Positions 52,059-60,673 are shown, numbered from the stretch's first letter. The stretch: DNA of 64,000 nt from Lachnoclostridium sp. An118 (GCF_002160985.1 NZ_NFLQ01000004.1:124001-188000); one strand, 5' to 3'. The notes: generated from the letters alone by a model not told the origin. A program made the numbers and translations.

Positions 52059-53317
52059 ATGGATTTTCTGAGCGGGAAGATCAAGACCATTTATTTCAAG
52101 TATCTGTCAGCCGTCTTTGGAAGCGCGCTGATCACGTCCATCTACTCTATCGTGGACATGGCCATGGTAGGGCAGTACCACGGACCGGAGGGTCCGTCCT
52201 TTTCAGCACCATCCGGGGAAAAGCGGACGGGGATGTTCGGAAATCAAACGAGTATTTTACAGCCTCGGTGACAGGCTCCATCATTTTGGCGCTGATCATC
52301 TGGGCGGTCATCATCTGCTTTGACAGACAGCTCCTTCTTTTCTTCGGGGCACAGGACCATACGCTGACACTGGCCAGGGAATATGTGCAGCCTGTCAAGG
52401 CAGCCATCCCGTTTTTCCTTTTTAACCAGATGCTGGCCGCCTACTTAAGAAACGACAAAAATCCGGCGCTGGCCACAGGGGCCGTGCTGGCAGGAGGTAT
52501 CTTTAATATCTTCGGGGATTACTTCTTTGTGTTTGTCTGCAATATGGGAGCATACGGCGCGGGGCTTGCCACAGCTATCGGCTCCACCATCAGCTTCCTG
52601 GCCATGCTGTCACACTTCTTTATGAAGAAGAACACGCTCCGCCTGGTGAGACCGGAGAGACTCCTCTATAAATTAAAAGAAATCACAGTGACCGGATTTT
52701 CCACCTTCTTCATCGATGTGGCCATGGGCATACTGACCATCCTTTTCAACCGTCAGATCATGATCTACCTTGGCACGAACGCCCTGGCGGTGTACGGAGT
52801 CATTGTAAATATCAGCACCTTCGTGCAGTGCTGCTCCTACAGTGTGGGGCAGGCTTCTCAGCCCATCATATCCACCAACTTTGGAGCGGGAAAGGGAGAC
52901 AGGATACGGGAGACGCTGAAATACGCTCTGGGGACGGCAGCCTTTTTCAGCCTGTTCTGGACGGCTTTGTCGATGCTGATGCCAAATGTATTTATCCGGT
53001 TCTTCATGGCGCCCACGGCGGGGGTACTAAAGATCGCGCCTTCCATCTTCCGGTGCTACGGTCTCTCCTTTTTGCTCCTGCCGCTGAACATCTTTTCCAC
53101 ATACTATTTCCAGGCTCTGATGAAGCCGAGGGTGGCCTTCATCGCGTCGGTGGCCAGAGGGCTCGTGATAAGCGGCATCCTTATTTATCTGCTTCCGGCC
53201 ACGTTTGGCGGAAATGCGATCTGGTTTGCCATGCCCATCACAGAGGCAGCCGTGGCTTTCTATGTGATCCATGAGATGGTAAAATATACAAAACAGCTCA
53301 GTACAAGGGAGGTATGA
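52059..53317 (+). pseudogene. MATE-family efflux transporter, disrupted by deletion
   Basis: The gene starts at ATG 52059 (MDFLSGKIKTIYFKYLSAVF), eight bases after GCAGGAGG. Helix 1 continues to MAMVGQYHGPEG and then shifts frame at about 52192; the other frame resumes with SVLFSTIRGKADGDVRKSNE and runs to 53317 with the remaining MATE helices. About two dozen residues of the usual second helix are missing, and the join reads GGAGGGT, consistent with deletion between short repeats. An internal start at 52268 could make a truncated protein lacking the first helices. It is probably inactive. Confidence 0.8.
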
Positions 53318-53925
53318 GTATGAACAGGATCATTACGATCGGACGTGAATTCGGAAGCGGGGGAAGGGAGCTTGGGCGCAGGCTCTCAGAAAAGCTGGGC
53401 ATTGCCTACTACGACCAGGAGATCGTCAGCGAGATTGCCAGGCGGACAGAGCTGTCGGAGCAGTATGTGCAGTCCATTGTGGAGCATCAGCCGGCTGTCT
53501 CCTTCCCCATCCATATCGGCAGGAGCTTTTACCCGGCTCCCACGCCGGTCTTTGACCAGAGCATGTCGGTCTACCGGGAGCAGGCCCGCATCATCGAGGA
53601 GATGGCGCAGAAGTCGGACTGTGTCATCGTGGGCCGCTGCGGGGATTACATCCTCAGGGAGTATGAGCCCTTCCGCATCTTCGTCTATGCGGATATGGAG
53701 AGCAGGATGGAGCGGTGCCGCAGGAAGGCGCCTGAAGATGAGGAGATGACGGACAGGGAGCTTAAGCAGCATATCCTGGGCATTGACAAAAAGAGGGCGA
53801 AATACTATGAGTTCTACACGGGCCACAAGTGGGGCGACAGGCTGAACTTTGACCTTTGTATCAACACGTCCCGGACCGTCATCAAGGAGATGGTGCCGGC
53901 TCTGGCGAAATTGTTTGAAGCTTAA
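53314..53925 (+). CDS. Cytidylate-kinase-like family protein
   Basis: A 203-residue P-loop protein whose ATG overlaps the end of the MATE frame (ATGA). It has ITIGREFGSGGRELGRRLSEKLGIAYYDQEI (P-loop, cytidylate-kinase-like) and SDCVIVGRCGDYILRE, and ends in NFDLCINTSRT. Members of this family are often encoded next to MATE transporters in Clostridia; the substrate has not been established and they lack the full CMP-binding insert of Cmk. It may phosphorylate a nucleotide-like compound handled by the transporter. Confidence 0.8.
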   Translation: MSMNRIITIGREFGSGGRELGRRLSEKLGIAYYDQEIVSEIARRTELSEQYVQSIVEHQPAVSFPIHIGRSFYPAPTPVFDQSMSVYREQARIIEEMAQKSDCVIVGRCGDYILREYEPFRIFVYADMESRMERCRRKAPEDEEMTDRELKQHILGIDKKRAKYYEFYTGHKWGDRLNFDLCINTSRTVIKEMVPALAKLFEA

Positions 53926-54050
53926 GATCTGATCTGGAGATTTCAGACCCGGCACGCTTTTGGGGGCTGCTCTGGGGCATCGATGTGGCGGGGGCTCTTG
54001 CATGCCTCCCGGGTATGAAGCTTTATGCGGAACAGGCATTGGCATTTGCG

Positions 54051-54098
54051 CTGACACTGTGTCACAATAAATGGAGAAAAGAAGAAATACAGTGTCAG
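54051..54098. promoter_or_regulatory. 10-bp inverted repeat before the flavoprotein gene
   Basis: CTGACACTGT (54051-54060) and ACAGTGTCAG (54089-54098) are perfect inverse copies 28 bases apart, just upstream of the ribosome-binding site at 54108. Candidate operator or leader hairpin. Confidence 0.5.
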
Positions 54099-54119
54099 GT
54101 GATGAACGGAGGTATGAAG

Positions 54120-54653
54120 ATGAAGATCGTCATTTTACAGGGAAGCCCCAACAAAAAGGGGTCAACGGATATTCTGGCAGAGGAGTTTACAAGAGGAGCC
54201 AGGGAGGCGGGGCATGAGGTCCGCAGGTTTGACCTGACAGACCTCATCATCCACCCCTGCACGGGCTGTGTGGCCTGCGGGTACGAGGGGCCCTGCGTGC
54301 AGAAGGACGACAACCGGAAGGTGCGGGCAGCCATGCTGGAGGCGGACATGGTGGTCTTTGCCACGCCCCTCTACTACTACGGCATGTCCGCCCAGCTGAA
54401 GACCGTGGTGGACCGGTTCTGCTCCTACAACAGCAGCATCACGGGAAAGCACATGAAGTCCGCCCTCCTGACCGTGGCCTGGAACAGCGACGACTGGACC
54501 TTTGACGCCTTGGAGAGCCACTATCAGACCCTGGTGCGGTATCTGGACTTTGAGGACTGCGGCATGGTGCTGGGCAGAGGCTGTGGCAGCCCCTCGATGA
54601 CAAAGAGAAGTCCCTACCCGAAGATGGCCTATGAGCTGGGGCGGGGACTGTAG
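54120..54653 (+). CDS. NADPH-dependent FMN reductase / iron-sulfur flavoprotein
   Basis: The protein has 177 residues from ATG 54120, seven bases after GGAGG. It has the flavodoxin-like loop ILQGSPNKKGSTDIL, the Cys-rich CTGCVACGYEGPC typical of iron-sulfur flavoproteins (only part of the usual cluster set) and the FATPLYYYGMSAQLKTVVDRF FMN-binding motif. Such enzymes reduce quinones, nitro compounds or drive small redox reactions. It lies with an aldo/keto reductase in a small redox operon. Confidence 0.85.
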   Translation: MKIVILQGSPNKKGSTDILAEEFTRGAREAGHEVRRFDLTDLIIHPCTGCVACGYEGPCVQKDDNRKVRAAMLEADMVVFATPLYYYGMSAQLKTVVDRFCSYNSSITGKHMKSALLTVAWNSDDWTFDALESHYQTLVRYLDFEDCGMVLGRGCGSPSMTKRSPYPKMAYELGRGL

Positions 54654-54680
54654 GAAATAAGAGAAGAGGAGGTACAGGTT

Positions 54681-55532
54681 ATGAAAGTGATACGTCTGAG
54701 CAACCATGTGGAAGTACCCCAGCTTGGCTTCGGGGTGTTCCAGATCACGGATGAGGAGGAGTGCAAAAGGAGTGTGCTGACAGCGCTCCGGACAGGGTAC
54801 CGCCTCATCGACACGGCCGCCTGCTATGGAAATGAGAGGGCCGTGGGCGAGGCCGTGAAGGAGAGCGGCATAGCCAGAGAGGACGTCTTCCTCACGTCTA
54901 AAGTGTGGATACAGGATGCGGGGTATGAAAGGACGATGCGTTCTTTTGAGAAAACGCTGGAAAATCTGCAGACAGACTATCTGGATCTTTACCTGATACA
55001 CATGCCCTACGGGGACTACTACGGGAGCTGGAGGGCCATGGAGGAGCTGTACAAGAAGGGAAAGGTCCGTGCCATCGGCGTCTGCAATTTTGAGGCGGAC
55101 CGGCTGGTGGATCTGATCCTGAACAGCCAGGTCGTGCCCGCCGTGGACCAGGTGGAGCTCCATCCCTTCTGCCAGCAGAAAAAGCTGCGGGAAATCATGT
55201 ACCACTATGACGTCACGCCCATGGCGTGGGCCCCCTTTGCAGAGGGAAGGGACGGGATCTTTACAAATGAGACCCTCTCGGCCATAGGGCAGCAGTACAG
55301 GAAAAAACCATCCCAGGTCATCCTGAGATGGCTTCGCCAGAGCAATATTATCGCGATCCCCAAGTCCGTTCACAGGGAGCGGATCGAGGAAAATTTTGAC
55401 ATTGACTCCTTCAGGCTGGAGGATGAGGACTTGGTCCGCATCAGTCAGATGGACAGGGGCGTAAGCCAGATACTGGACATCCGCAGTCTCCTGGAGGTGT
55501 ACCGGCTTTTCCATATCCGGTTTGAGCAGTAG
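54681..55532 (+). CDS. Aldo/keto reductase
   Basis: A 283-residue AKR of the 5A/5G type. The tetrad is visible: Asp in RLIDTAACYGNE with Tyr, Lys in FLTSKVW, His in YLIHMPYG. Cofactor contacts follow in VIPAVDQVELHPF and IAIPKSVHRERIEENFDI. It reduces carbonyls with NADPH in the cytoplasm. It is encoded 27 bp after the flavoprotein gene, with AGAGGAGG as ribosome-binding site. Confidence 0.92.
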   Translation: MKVIRLSNHVEVPQLGFGVFQITDEEECKRSVLTALRTGYRLIDTAACYGNERAVGEAVKESGIAREDVFLTSKVWIQDAGYERTMRSFEKTLENLQTDYLDLYLIHMPYGDYYGSWRAMEELYKKGKVRAIGVCNFEADRLVDLILNSQVVPAVDQVELHPFCQQKKLREIMYHYDVTPMAWAPFAEGRDGIFTNETLSAIGQQYRKKPSQVILRWLRQSNIIAIPKSVHRERIEENFDIDSFRLEDEDLVRISQMDRGVSQILDIRSLLEVYRLFHIRFEQ

Positions 55533-55535
55533 GCG

Positions 55536-56204
55536 TCAGGCCCAGGTGAAGTGCTCCTTCCCGGCGCCTGCCTCAAAGTGGTACCTGACAATGCCAAGAT
55601 CGATCTTTGTGTAAAATCCCACGCCGGCCCTGACGGACACCTTGTCATCTGTCAGAGTGAACTGGAATTTCTGCTGGTTCATGGCCGTGGGAGCCAGAAG
55701 GGCGGCCTCGACCCCGGATGTAAACCAGTCCGGCGCGGGGCCGTCTGTCTTTGCCATCTTTTCTATGGCCTTTGACTTGTGGGGAACACCCTGGGTCTTC
55801 CCGTATCCAAGGGAGATGACAATGCAGAGCTTCTCCCCCTCGCCCACGGAAAAGGCGGAGCGTATCTTGCTGTAGGTCATGGCGACCCAGCAGGTGTTCA
55901 GCCCCAGCTGCTGGGCTTTCAGGACAAGCCTCTCCCCGTAGTATCCGCAGGCCTCCTCCAGGTCCGGGCCTTTTTTGCCGATCATGGCAATGTAGTTGGT
56001 GACGCCGCTGAATTTTCCATAATGAGCCATGAAGCTGTCAAAGGCTTTGGGCTCATTTTTTACGAGCTGGATGTGGAGGCCGCTCTCTTTGTTGCAGGCG
56101 GCAATCTCCTCCTCCAGGGGGCGTATCACATCCTCCCCCAGGGGTTTATCTGTGTACTGGCGCACACTGTGGCGCTGTCTTATTGCTTCCATGATAGTCA
56201 TCAT
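55536..56204 (-). CDS. Nitroreductase-family protein
   Basis: A 222-residue FMN enzyme: IRQRHSVRQYTDKPL (FMN phosphate binding), GLNTCWVAMTYSK, then ALLAPTAMNQQKFQF and a C-terminal GIVRYHFEAGAG. Nitroreductases reduce nitro groups, quinones or flavins with NAD(P)H. Its start overlaps the end of the ArsR gene by 4 bp. The convergent aldo/keto reductase gene ends 3 bp away. Confidence 0.88.
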   Translation of the reverse strand: MMTIMEAIRQRHSVRQYTDKPLGEDVIRPLEEEIAACNKESGLHIQLVKNEPKAFDSFMAHYGKFSGVTNYIAMIGKKGPDLEEACGYYGERLVLKAQQLGLNTCWVAMTYSKIRSAFSVGEGEKLCIVISLGYGKTQGVPHKSKAIEKMAKTDGPAPDWFTSGVEAALLAPTAMNQQKFQFTLTDDKVSVRAGVGFYTKIDLGIVRYHFEAGAGKEHFTWA

Positions 56205-56593
56205 TGTTCATTTCCTCCATTTTCTTTTACGATGTGCTCCGGGCGGTGCTCCATGATCTCCTTGGCGTGTGTGAGCATCCGGAGCAGACGGTCCATAGCT
56301 TCGGTGTCCGCATCGAAATAGTAGAAGTTTTTTGTGCCTTCTTTTCTCATTTTCAGGAGTCCGGCTTCCCTGAGTATCTGTATATGATGGGAGACGGCGG
56401 GCCGGGAAAGATTAGTCCGCTCTGTAATGGCGCCGACCCGGACTCCGCCGCACTCTCCCATCCGCATCATTTCCAGGATAAGATGCTGCCGGTTTTCATC
56501 GCCCAGGGCGAGAAGAAGCTTCCGGCATCCCTGGAATTCCTCGGCCAGACGGTGGATTTTCTCCAGATGGAGTTCTTCCGTTGTTTTTTCCAT
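56201..56593 (-). CDS. ArsR-family transcriptional regulator
   Basis: The 130-residue protein shows the ArsR winged helix (LLLALGDENRQHLILEMMRMGECGGVRVGAITERTNLSRPAVSHHIQILREAGLLKMRKEGTKNFYYFD). The metal-binding ELCVCD motif of true ArsR is absent, so it probably senses another signal. It leads the nitroreductase operon and likely controls it. AAAGGAGGTGCAG precedes the ATG. Confidence 0.88.
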   Translation of the reverse strand: MEKTTEELHLEKIHRLAEEFQGCRKLLLALGDENRQHLILEMMRMGECGGVRVGAITERTNLSRPAVSHHIQILREAGLLKMRKEGTKNFYYFDADTEAMDRLLRMLTHAKEIMEHRPEHIVKENGGNEQ

Positions 56594-56841
56594 AGCTGCA
56601 CCTCCTTTGGTCCATCGGATTAAACCATTATACCATGTATTGCCGCCCGCGCCACATTGGTAAAGAAAATCGAGACGGACCGGGGCGATTGCAGTTTTTC
56701 AGATCCCTGTGATAAGATAGAGAAAGACAGGAAACGCCGCAAGGGCGGAAGAGCACGGGGAGGAAGGACAGCTCCCTGGAGGCCTTTGCCAGAGCTGTCT
56801 TACAAAAAACGCCGGAACATTGATGAGAACTCTCATAATAC

Positions 56842-56903
56842 TTGTATCTTTTTTTCAATTGTGCTATCCTTTCCATATCCCCCATGGGGGGATATGGAAA
56901 GGA
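56842..56903 (+). promoter_or_regulatory. Promoter and 37-bp perfect palindrome of the csoR-type gene
   Basis: TTGTAT (56842-56847), 17-bp spacer, TATCCT (56865-56870). From 56867 to 56903 lies a palindrome of two perfect 17-bp arms around the centre ATG; inner arm sequence CATATCCCCC / GGGGGATATG. G-tract dyads are typical CsoR/RcnR operators. The right arm includes AAAGGA of the ribosome-binding site, so the transcript can fold over it. The interval 56594-56841 otherwise holds no gene. Confidence 0.8.
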
Positions 56904-56913
56904 GGCCGATATC

Positions 56914-57261
56914 ATGAACCAATCCCATACACAGGCGAATACTGATACTCACACACATGCCAATACCCACACCCAAGCCAATATCCACACCCATACCCAC
57001 ACCCACACGGAGACAAAAAAGGTCCTGGACCGCCTCTCCCGGGCCATAGGCCATATGGAAGCTGTCAAAAAGATGGTGGAGGAGGGGAGGGACTGCTCCG
57101 AGATACTGGTCCAGATCGCGGCAGTCAGGTCTGCTGTGAATAATATCGGAAAAATCATCCTGAAGGACCACATCGACCACTGCGTTGTGGACGCCGTGGA
57201 GACAGGGGACAGGAAAGTGCTGGAGGACCTCTCGGAAGCCATCGACCGGTTTGTCAAATAG
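56914..57261 (+). CDS. CsoR-family metal-sensing repressor with His-rich N-terminus
   Basis: A 115-residue DUF156/CsoR protein. The core has C61, H86 and C90 (GRDCSEILVQIAAVRSAVN and ILKDHIDHCV), the Cys-His-Cys set that binds Cu(I) in CsoR. Before it is an unusual 34-residue tail with eight His (positions 5, 13, 15, 19, 25, 27, 29, 31), the last four as HTHTHTH. CsoR-type proteins are usually about 85-100 residues, so the tail is an addition. It precedes the EamA transporter by 11 bp and probably regulates it. Which metal is sensed is not decided. Confidence 0.85.
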   Translation: MNQSHTQANTDTHTHANTHTQANIHTHTHTHTETKKVLDRLSRAIGHMEAVKKMVEEGRDCSEILVQIAAVRSAVNNIGKIILKDHIDHCVVDAVETGDRKVLEDLSEAIDRFVK

Positions 57262-57272
57262 GAGGTGGGAGC

Positions 57273-58154
57273 GTGAAAGAGAGTGGAAAAGGAAGCCTTT
57301 CTGTTTTCTGGGCCGTGCTGGCAGCAGCTCTCTACGCGGTCAACGCCCCGGTGGCCAAGCTGCTCCTTGAGGACGTGGAGCCGGCCATGATGGCGGGCCT
57401 TCTGTATCTGGGGGCCGGGGCCGGCATGCTCCTTCTGGGGATTGCCCGCAGGGGGACTGGCAGAGGAGGGGAGGAGAAGCGGCTCACGAGAAGCGACCTG
57501 CCCTACACGGCAGGGATGATCGCTCTGGATATTGCCGCGCCTGTTTTCCTCATGTTCGGCCTTACCATGACCACGTCGGCCAACGCCTCCCTGCTCAATA
57601 ACTTTGAGATTGTTGCGACCTCTGTTGTGGCTTTTTTTATCTTCAAGGAGAAGATCAGCCGCCGGCTGGGACTGGCCGTGGGCCTGATCACTCTGTCCAG
57701 CATGCTACTGTCCTTTGAGGATATGAGCAGTCTCGATTTCTCAGCGGGCTCCCTCCTTGTGCTTGCAGCCTGCGTCTGCTGGGGCTTTGAAAACAACTGC
57801 ACCCGGATGCTGTCCAGGAGTGACCCGCTGGAAATCGTGGTCGTCAAGGGGCTGGGGTCCGGCATGGGCGCGATGCTGATCGCCCTCCTGTCCGGGGAGC
57901 ATTTCCCGGCGCTTTCTGATATCCCCCTTGTCCTGCTGCTGGGATTTGTGTCCTACGGGCTGAGCATTTTCTTCTATGTATATGCCCAGCGCTGCCTTGG
58001 GGCGGCGAGGACAAGCGCCTACTACGGGATAGCCCCGTTTATCGGCGTGCTGTTTTCTTTCCTCATTTTCGGGGAGCTTCCGGGAGGCTTTTTCCCGGCC
58101 GCGTTTGTCATCATGGTGCTGGGAGCGTATCTGGCGACGGAGAAGATTACGTGA
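57273..58154 (+). CDS. EamA/DMT-family transporter
   Basis: A 293-residue protein with ten helices in two EamA repeats (VLAAALYAVNAPVAKLLLEDVEPAMMAGLLYLGAGAGMLLLG and LLVLAACVCWGFENNCTRML). GTG start with AGGAGGTGG upstream. EamA proteins export or import metabolites such as amino acids or nucleotide sugars; some are metal-linked. Co-transcription with a CsoR-type repressor suggests control by a metal or reactive sulfur. The end is followed by AT-rich DNA and a gene remnant. Confidence 0.85.
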   Translation: MKESGKGSLSVFWAVLAAALYAVNAPVAKLLLEDVEPAMMAGLLYLGAGAGMLLLGIARRGTGRGGEEKRLTRSDLPYTAGMIALDIAAPVFLMFGLTMTTSANASLLNNFEIVATSVVAFFIFKEKISRRLGLAVGLITLSSMLLSFEDMSSLDFSAGSLLVLAACVCWGFENNCTRMLSRSDPLEIVVVKGLGSGMGAMLIALLSGEHFPALSDIPLVLLLGFVSYGLSIFFYVYAQRCLGAARTSAYYGIAPFIGVLFSFLIFGELPGGFFPAAFVIMVLGAYLATEKIT

Positions 58155-58219
58155 AAATTATATTTATGTTTATCAGATAATGTTTTAAAGCATAGATAAC
58201 CGCCCTTGTACTTTGTTTT

Positions 58220-58315
58220 GACACCCATGAAAAGCTGCTGGAGAGCAACGCCATCTACCAGGAGATCTACAGCTCCCAGATGGAGGGCGGCGGCGACTTC
58301 GACCAGCCGGCGTAA
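58220..58315 (+). pseudogene. ABC exporter C-terminal remnant
   Basis: Thirty-one codons, DTHEKLLESNAIYQEIYSS then QMEGGGDFDQPA and a stop, match the extreme C-terminus of the first subunit of heterodimeric ABC exporters. No start or Walker motifs precede; AT-rich DNA joins it to the EamA gene. It lies 23 bp before the intact second subunit, so the partner gene has been deleted almost completely. Confidence 0.75.
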
Positions 58316-58338
58316 AACATAAAGGAGGAAAAGGAACT

Positions 58339-60249
58339 ATGTCTATAAATGAGAAAATAAATGAGCGGAAGTCCCAGGACAGGTCAGCCAGAGCGACAAA
58401 GCTGATCAGCAGGGTCATCCGCTACATGCTCCACTACTATAAAATCCCGTTTTCCATTGTCATTGTCTGTATCCTGCTCACTGCCATCGCGACGGTGGTG
58501 GGGGCCACATTCCCCCAGACGCTGGTGGACGACTACATCACGCCCATGCTGCAGAACGGGACAGACGATTTTGATGGACTGGCCTCCGATCTGTTCCGCT
58601 TGGCCTGCATCATGGCAGGAGGCGTGCTCACCGCCTTTGCCTACAACCGCATCATGGTCAATGTGAGCCAGGGGACCATGCGCCACTTGAGGGATGACCT
58701 TTTCCTCAGAATGGAGTCCCTGCCTATCAAGTACTTTGACACCCACGCACACGGCGACATCATGTCCGTGTACACAAACGATGTGGACACTCTGCGGCAG
58801 ATGCTCAGCCAGAGCGTGCCCCAGATCATCAACTCCGTTATCACCATGGCGGCCACCCTGGTCACCATGGTCCTCCTGAACCCGGCCCTTACCGTGATCT
58901 CCATACTCACGGCTGTGGTCATGATCTTTGTGACATCCAGCTTCTCCCGGCTGTCCGGGAAATACTATGTCCGCCAGCAGATCGACCTGGGAGCTGTGGA
59001 CGGCTTCATCGAGGAGATGCTGGACGGCCAGAAGGTAGTCAAGGTATTCTGCCACGAGCAGGCGGCCATGGAGGATTTCCACAAGGTCAATGAAAGGCTC
59101 CGGAACAGCGCCGACAAGGCCAACCGCTACGCTAACCTGCTGATGCCCGTGAACGCCAATATCGGCTGGATCAGCTACGCTCTGGTAGCCATCGTGGGCG
59201 CCATCCTGGGCATCAACGGCCTGGCAGGCGTCACCATAGGTACGGTGGTCACGTTCGTGGGTCTGAACAAGAGCTTTACCAACCCCATCACCCAGGTGAG
59301 CCAGCAGCTCAACTTCGTTGTCAACGCCGCGGCCGGCGCTCAGCGTGTCTTTGATCTGATGGATCAGGAGCCGGAGATGGATGAGGGATACGTGGAGCTT
59401 GTCAATGCCAGAGAGGACGAGAACGGACAGCTCACAGAGTCTGACGTGCGCACGAACCTGTGGGCGTGGAAGCACCCCCACAGGGCGGAGGGAACCGTCA
59501 CCTACACGAGGCAGGAGGGCGGCGTTGTGTTTGACGATGTGGATTTCGGATACACAGATGAGAAGATCGTTCTGCATAACATCAGCCTCTATGCAAAGCC
59601 GGGGCAGAAGATTGCCTTTGTCGGTGCCACGGGAGCCGGAAAGACGACCATCACCAACCTGATCAACCGGTTTTATGACATTGCGGACGGCAAGATACGC
59701 TACGATGGCATCAATATCAATAAGATAAAGAAGCCGGACCTGCGCCGTTCCCTGGGCATGGTGCTCCAGGACACCCACCTGTTCACAGGAACAGTCATGG
59801 ACAACATCCGCTACGGAAAGCTGGATGCCACGGACGAGGAGTGTATCCAGGCAGCGAAGCTGGCCAATGCGGACGGATTTATCCGGCGTCTGCCTGACGG
59901 TTATGACACTATGCTCACCGGCGACGGCGCCAACTTGAGTCAGGGTCAGAGACAGCTCCTGGCTATTGCGAGAGCCGCTGTGGCAGACCCGCCGGCGCTG
60001 ATCCTGGATGAAGCCACCTCCTCCATCGACACCCGCACTGAGAAGCTGGTGCAGGCCGGCATGGATGCGCTGATGAAGGGGCGGACCACTTTTGTCATCG
60101 CTCACAGGCTGTCCACGGTCAAGAATTCTGACTGCATCATGGTCATGGAGCAGGGGCGCATCATCGAGAGGGGCACCCACGATGAGCTCATAGAGAAAAA
60201 AGGAAAATACTATCAGCTCTACACGGGAAGCTTTGCGGCTCAGGGCTAG
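58339..60249 (+). CDS. Heterodimer-type ABC exporter, second subunit
   Basis: The 636-residue protein is of the type that normally pairs with a smaller partner (TmrAB/LmrCD-like). Six helices occur within residues 40-340; a charged insertion (EDENGQLTESDVRTNLWAWKHPHRAEGT) precedes the ATPase, as is usual for this subunit. Motifs are GATGAGKTTIT, LSQGQRQLLAIARAAV, LILDEATSSIDTRTE and IAHRLSTV. AAAGGAGG precedes the start. Its partner survives only as a remnant upstream, so it may be orphaned or homodimeric. Confidence 0.92.
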   Translation: MSINEKINERKSQDRSARATKLISRVIRYMLHYYKIPFSIVIVCILLTAIATVVGATFPQTLVDDYITPMLQNGTDDFDGLASDLFRLACIMAGGVLTAFAYNRIMVNVSQGTMRHLRDDLFLRMESLPIKYFDTHAHGDIMSVYTNDVDTLRQMLSQSVPQIINSVITMAATLVTMVLLNPALTVISILTAVVMIFVTSSFSRLSGKYYVRQQIDLGAVDGFIEEMLDGQKVVKVFCHEQAAMEDFHKVNERLRNSADKANRYANLLMPVNANIGWISYALVAIVGAILGINGLAGVTIGTVVTFVGLNKSFTNPITQVSQQLNFVVNAAAGAQRVFDLMDQEPEMDEGYVELVNAREDENGQLTESDVRTNLWAWKHPHRAEGTVTYTRQEGGVVFDDVDFGYTDEKIVLHNISLYAKPGQKIAFVGATGAGKTTITNLINRFYDIADGKIRYDGININKIKKPDLRRSLGMVLQDTHLFTGTVMDNIRYGKLDATDEECIQAAKLANADGFIRRLPDGYDTMLTGDGANLSQGQRQLLAIARAAVADPPALILDEATSSIDTRTEKLVQAGMDALMKGRTTFVIAHRLSTVKNSDCIMVMEQGRIIERGTHDELIEKKGKYYQLYTGSFAAQG

Positions 60250-60286
60250 GCCGGGGACGTCTAAGGAGGACTGCTGTGAGCCGGCT

Positions 60287-60565
60287 CTACTCGTCCCAGC
60301 CCTCGTAGAAGCGTATATTGACGGAGATGTTGCGGATGATATCTCCCTCCTCTGCAGGGATGTCCTCCATGTCGGAGACACGGGGCAGCTCCGGCTCCTC
60401 CTCCTCCAGCTCTACAGAAAGCCAGCTCCGGGCTGCGTCGTTGGCGTTGTCGATGGCGTCATCCAGGGTATCGCCTACCGCCTCGCAGCATTCCAGGTCC
60501 GGGAAGGAAGCGTGGTATTTTCCGTCTTCCCCTTTTCGGAAGACAGCGGGATATATAAAATTCAT
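60287..60565 (-). CDS. HicB-family antitoxin-like protein, orphan
   Basis: The 92-residue protein has the HicB fold MNFIYPAVFRKGEDGKYHASFPDLECCEAVGDTLDDAIDNANDAARSWL. Its C-terminal extension is acidic (EDIPAEEGDIIRNISVNIRFYEGWDE) and not a typical HTH. No hicA toxin frame is found on either side, so it is a solitary HicB. Such orphans may regulate other genes. Confidence 0.8.
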   Translation of the reverse strand: MNFIYPAVFRKGEDGKYHASFPDLECCEAVGDTLDDAIDNANDAARSWLSVELEEEEPELPRVSDMEDIPAEEGDIIRNISVNIRFYEGWDE

Positions 60566-60673
60566 ATGTGTGTTCTCCTTTCAGCTATGTTCTTTTGGCA
60601 CAGTTAAGTATAAGATAAATCCCGCTGTAAGGCAATCACCAAGTTTTCCCGGACATAGCCGGAACACAGAAAC

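Noticed and set aside
53925-54110. Possible gene between the kinase-like protein and the flavoprotein
   Set aside because: Only a short frame without homology or start signal is present; the inverted repeat is the only supportable feature.
54162-55514. A 450-codon minus-strand frame across the flavoprotein and aldo/keto reductase genes
   Set aside because: It spans two well-supported genes and the gap between them without any domain pattern.
58384-60381. A 665-codon open frame on the minus strand opposite the ABC exporter
   Set aside because: It is the mirror of a GC-rich, clearly coding ABC gene on the plus strand, has no family pattern and no ribosome-binding site; such long antisense frames are common in high-GC DNA.
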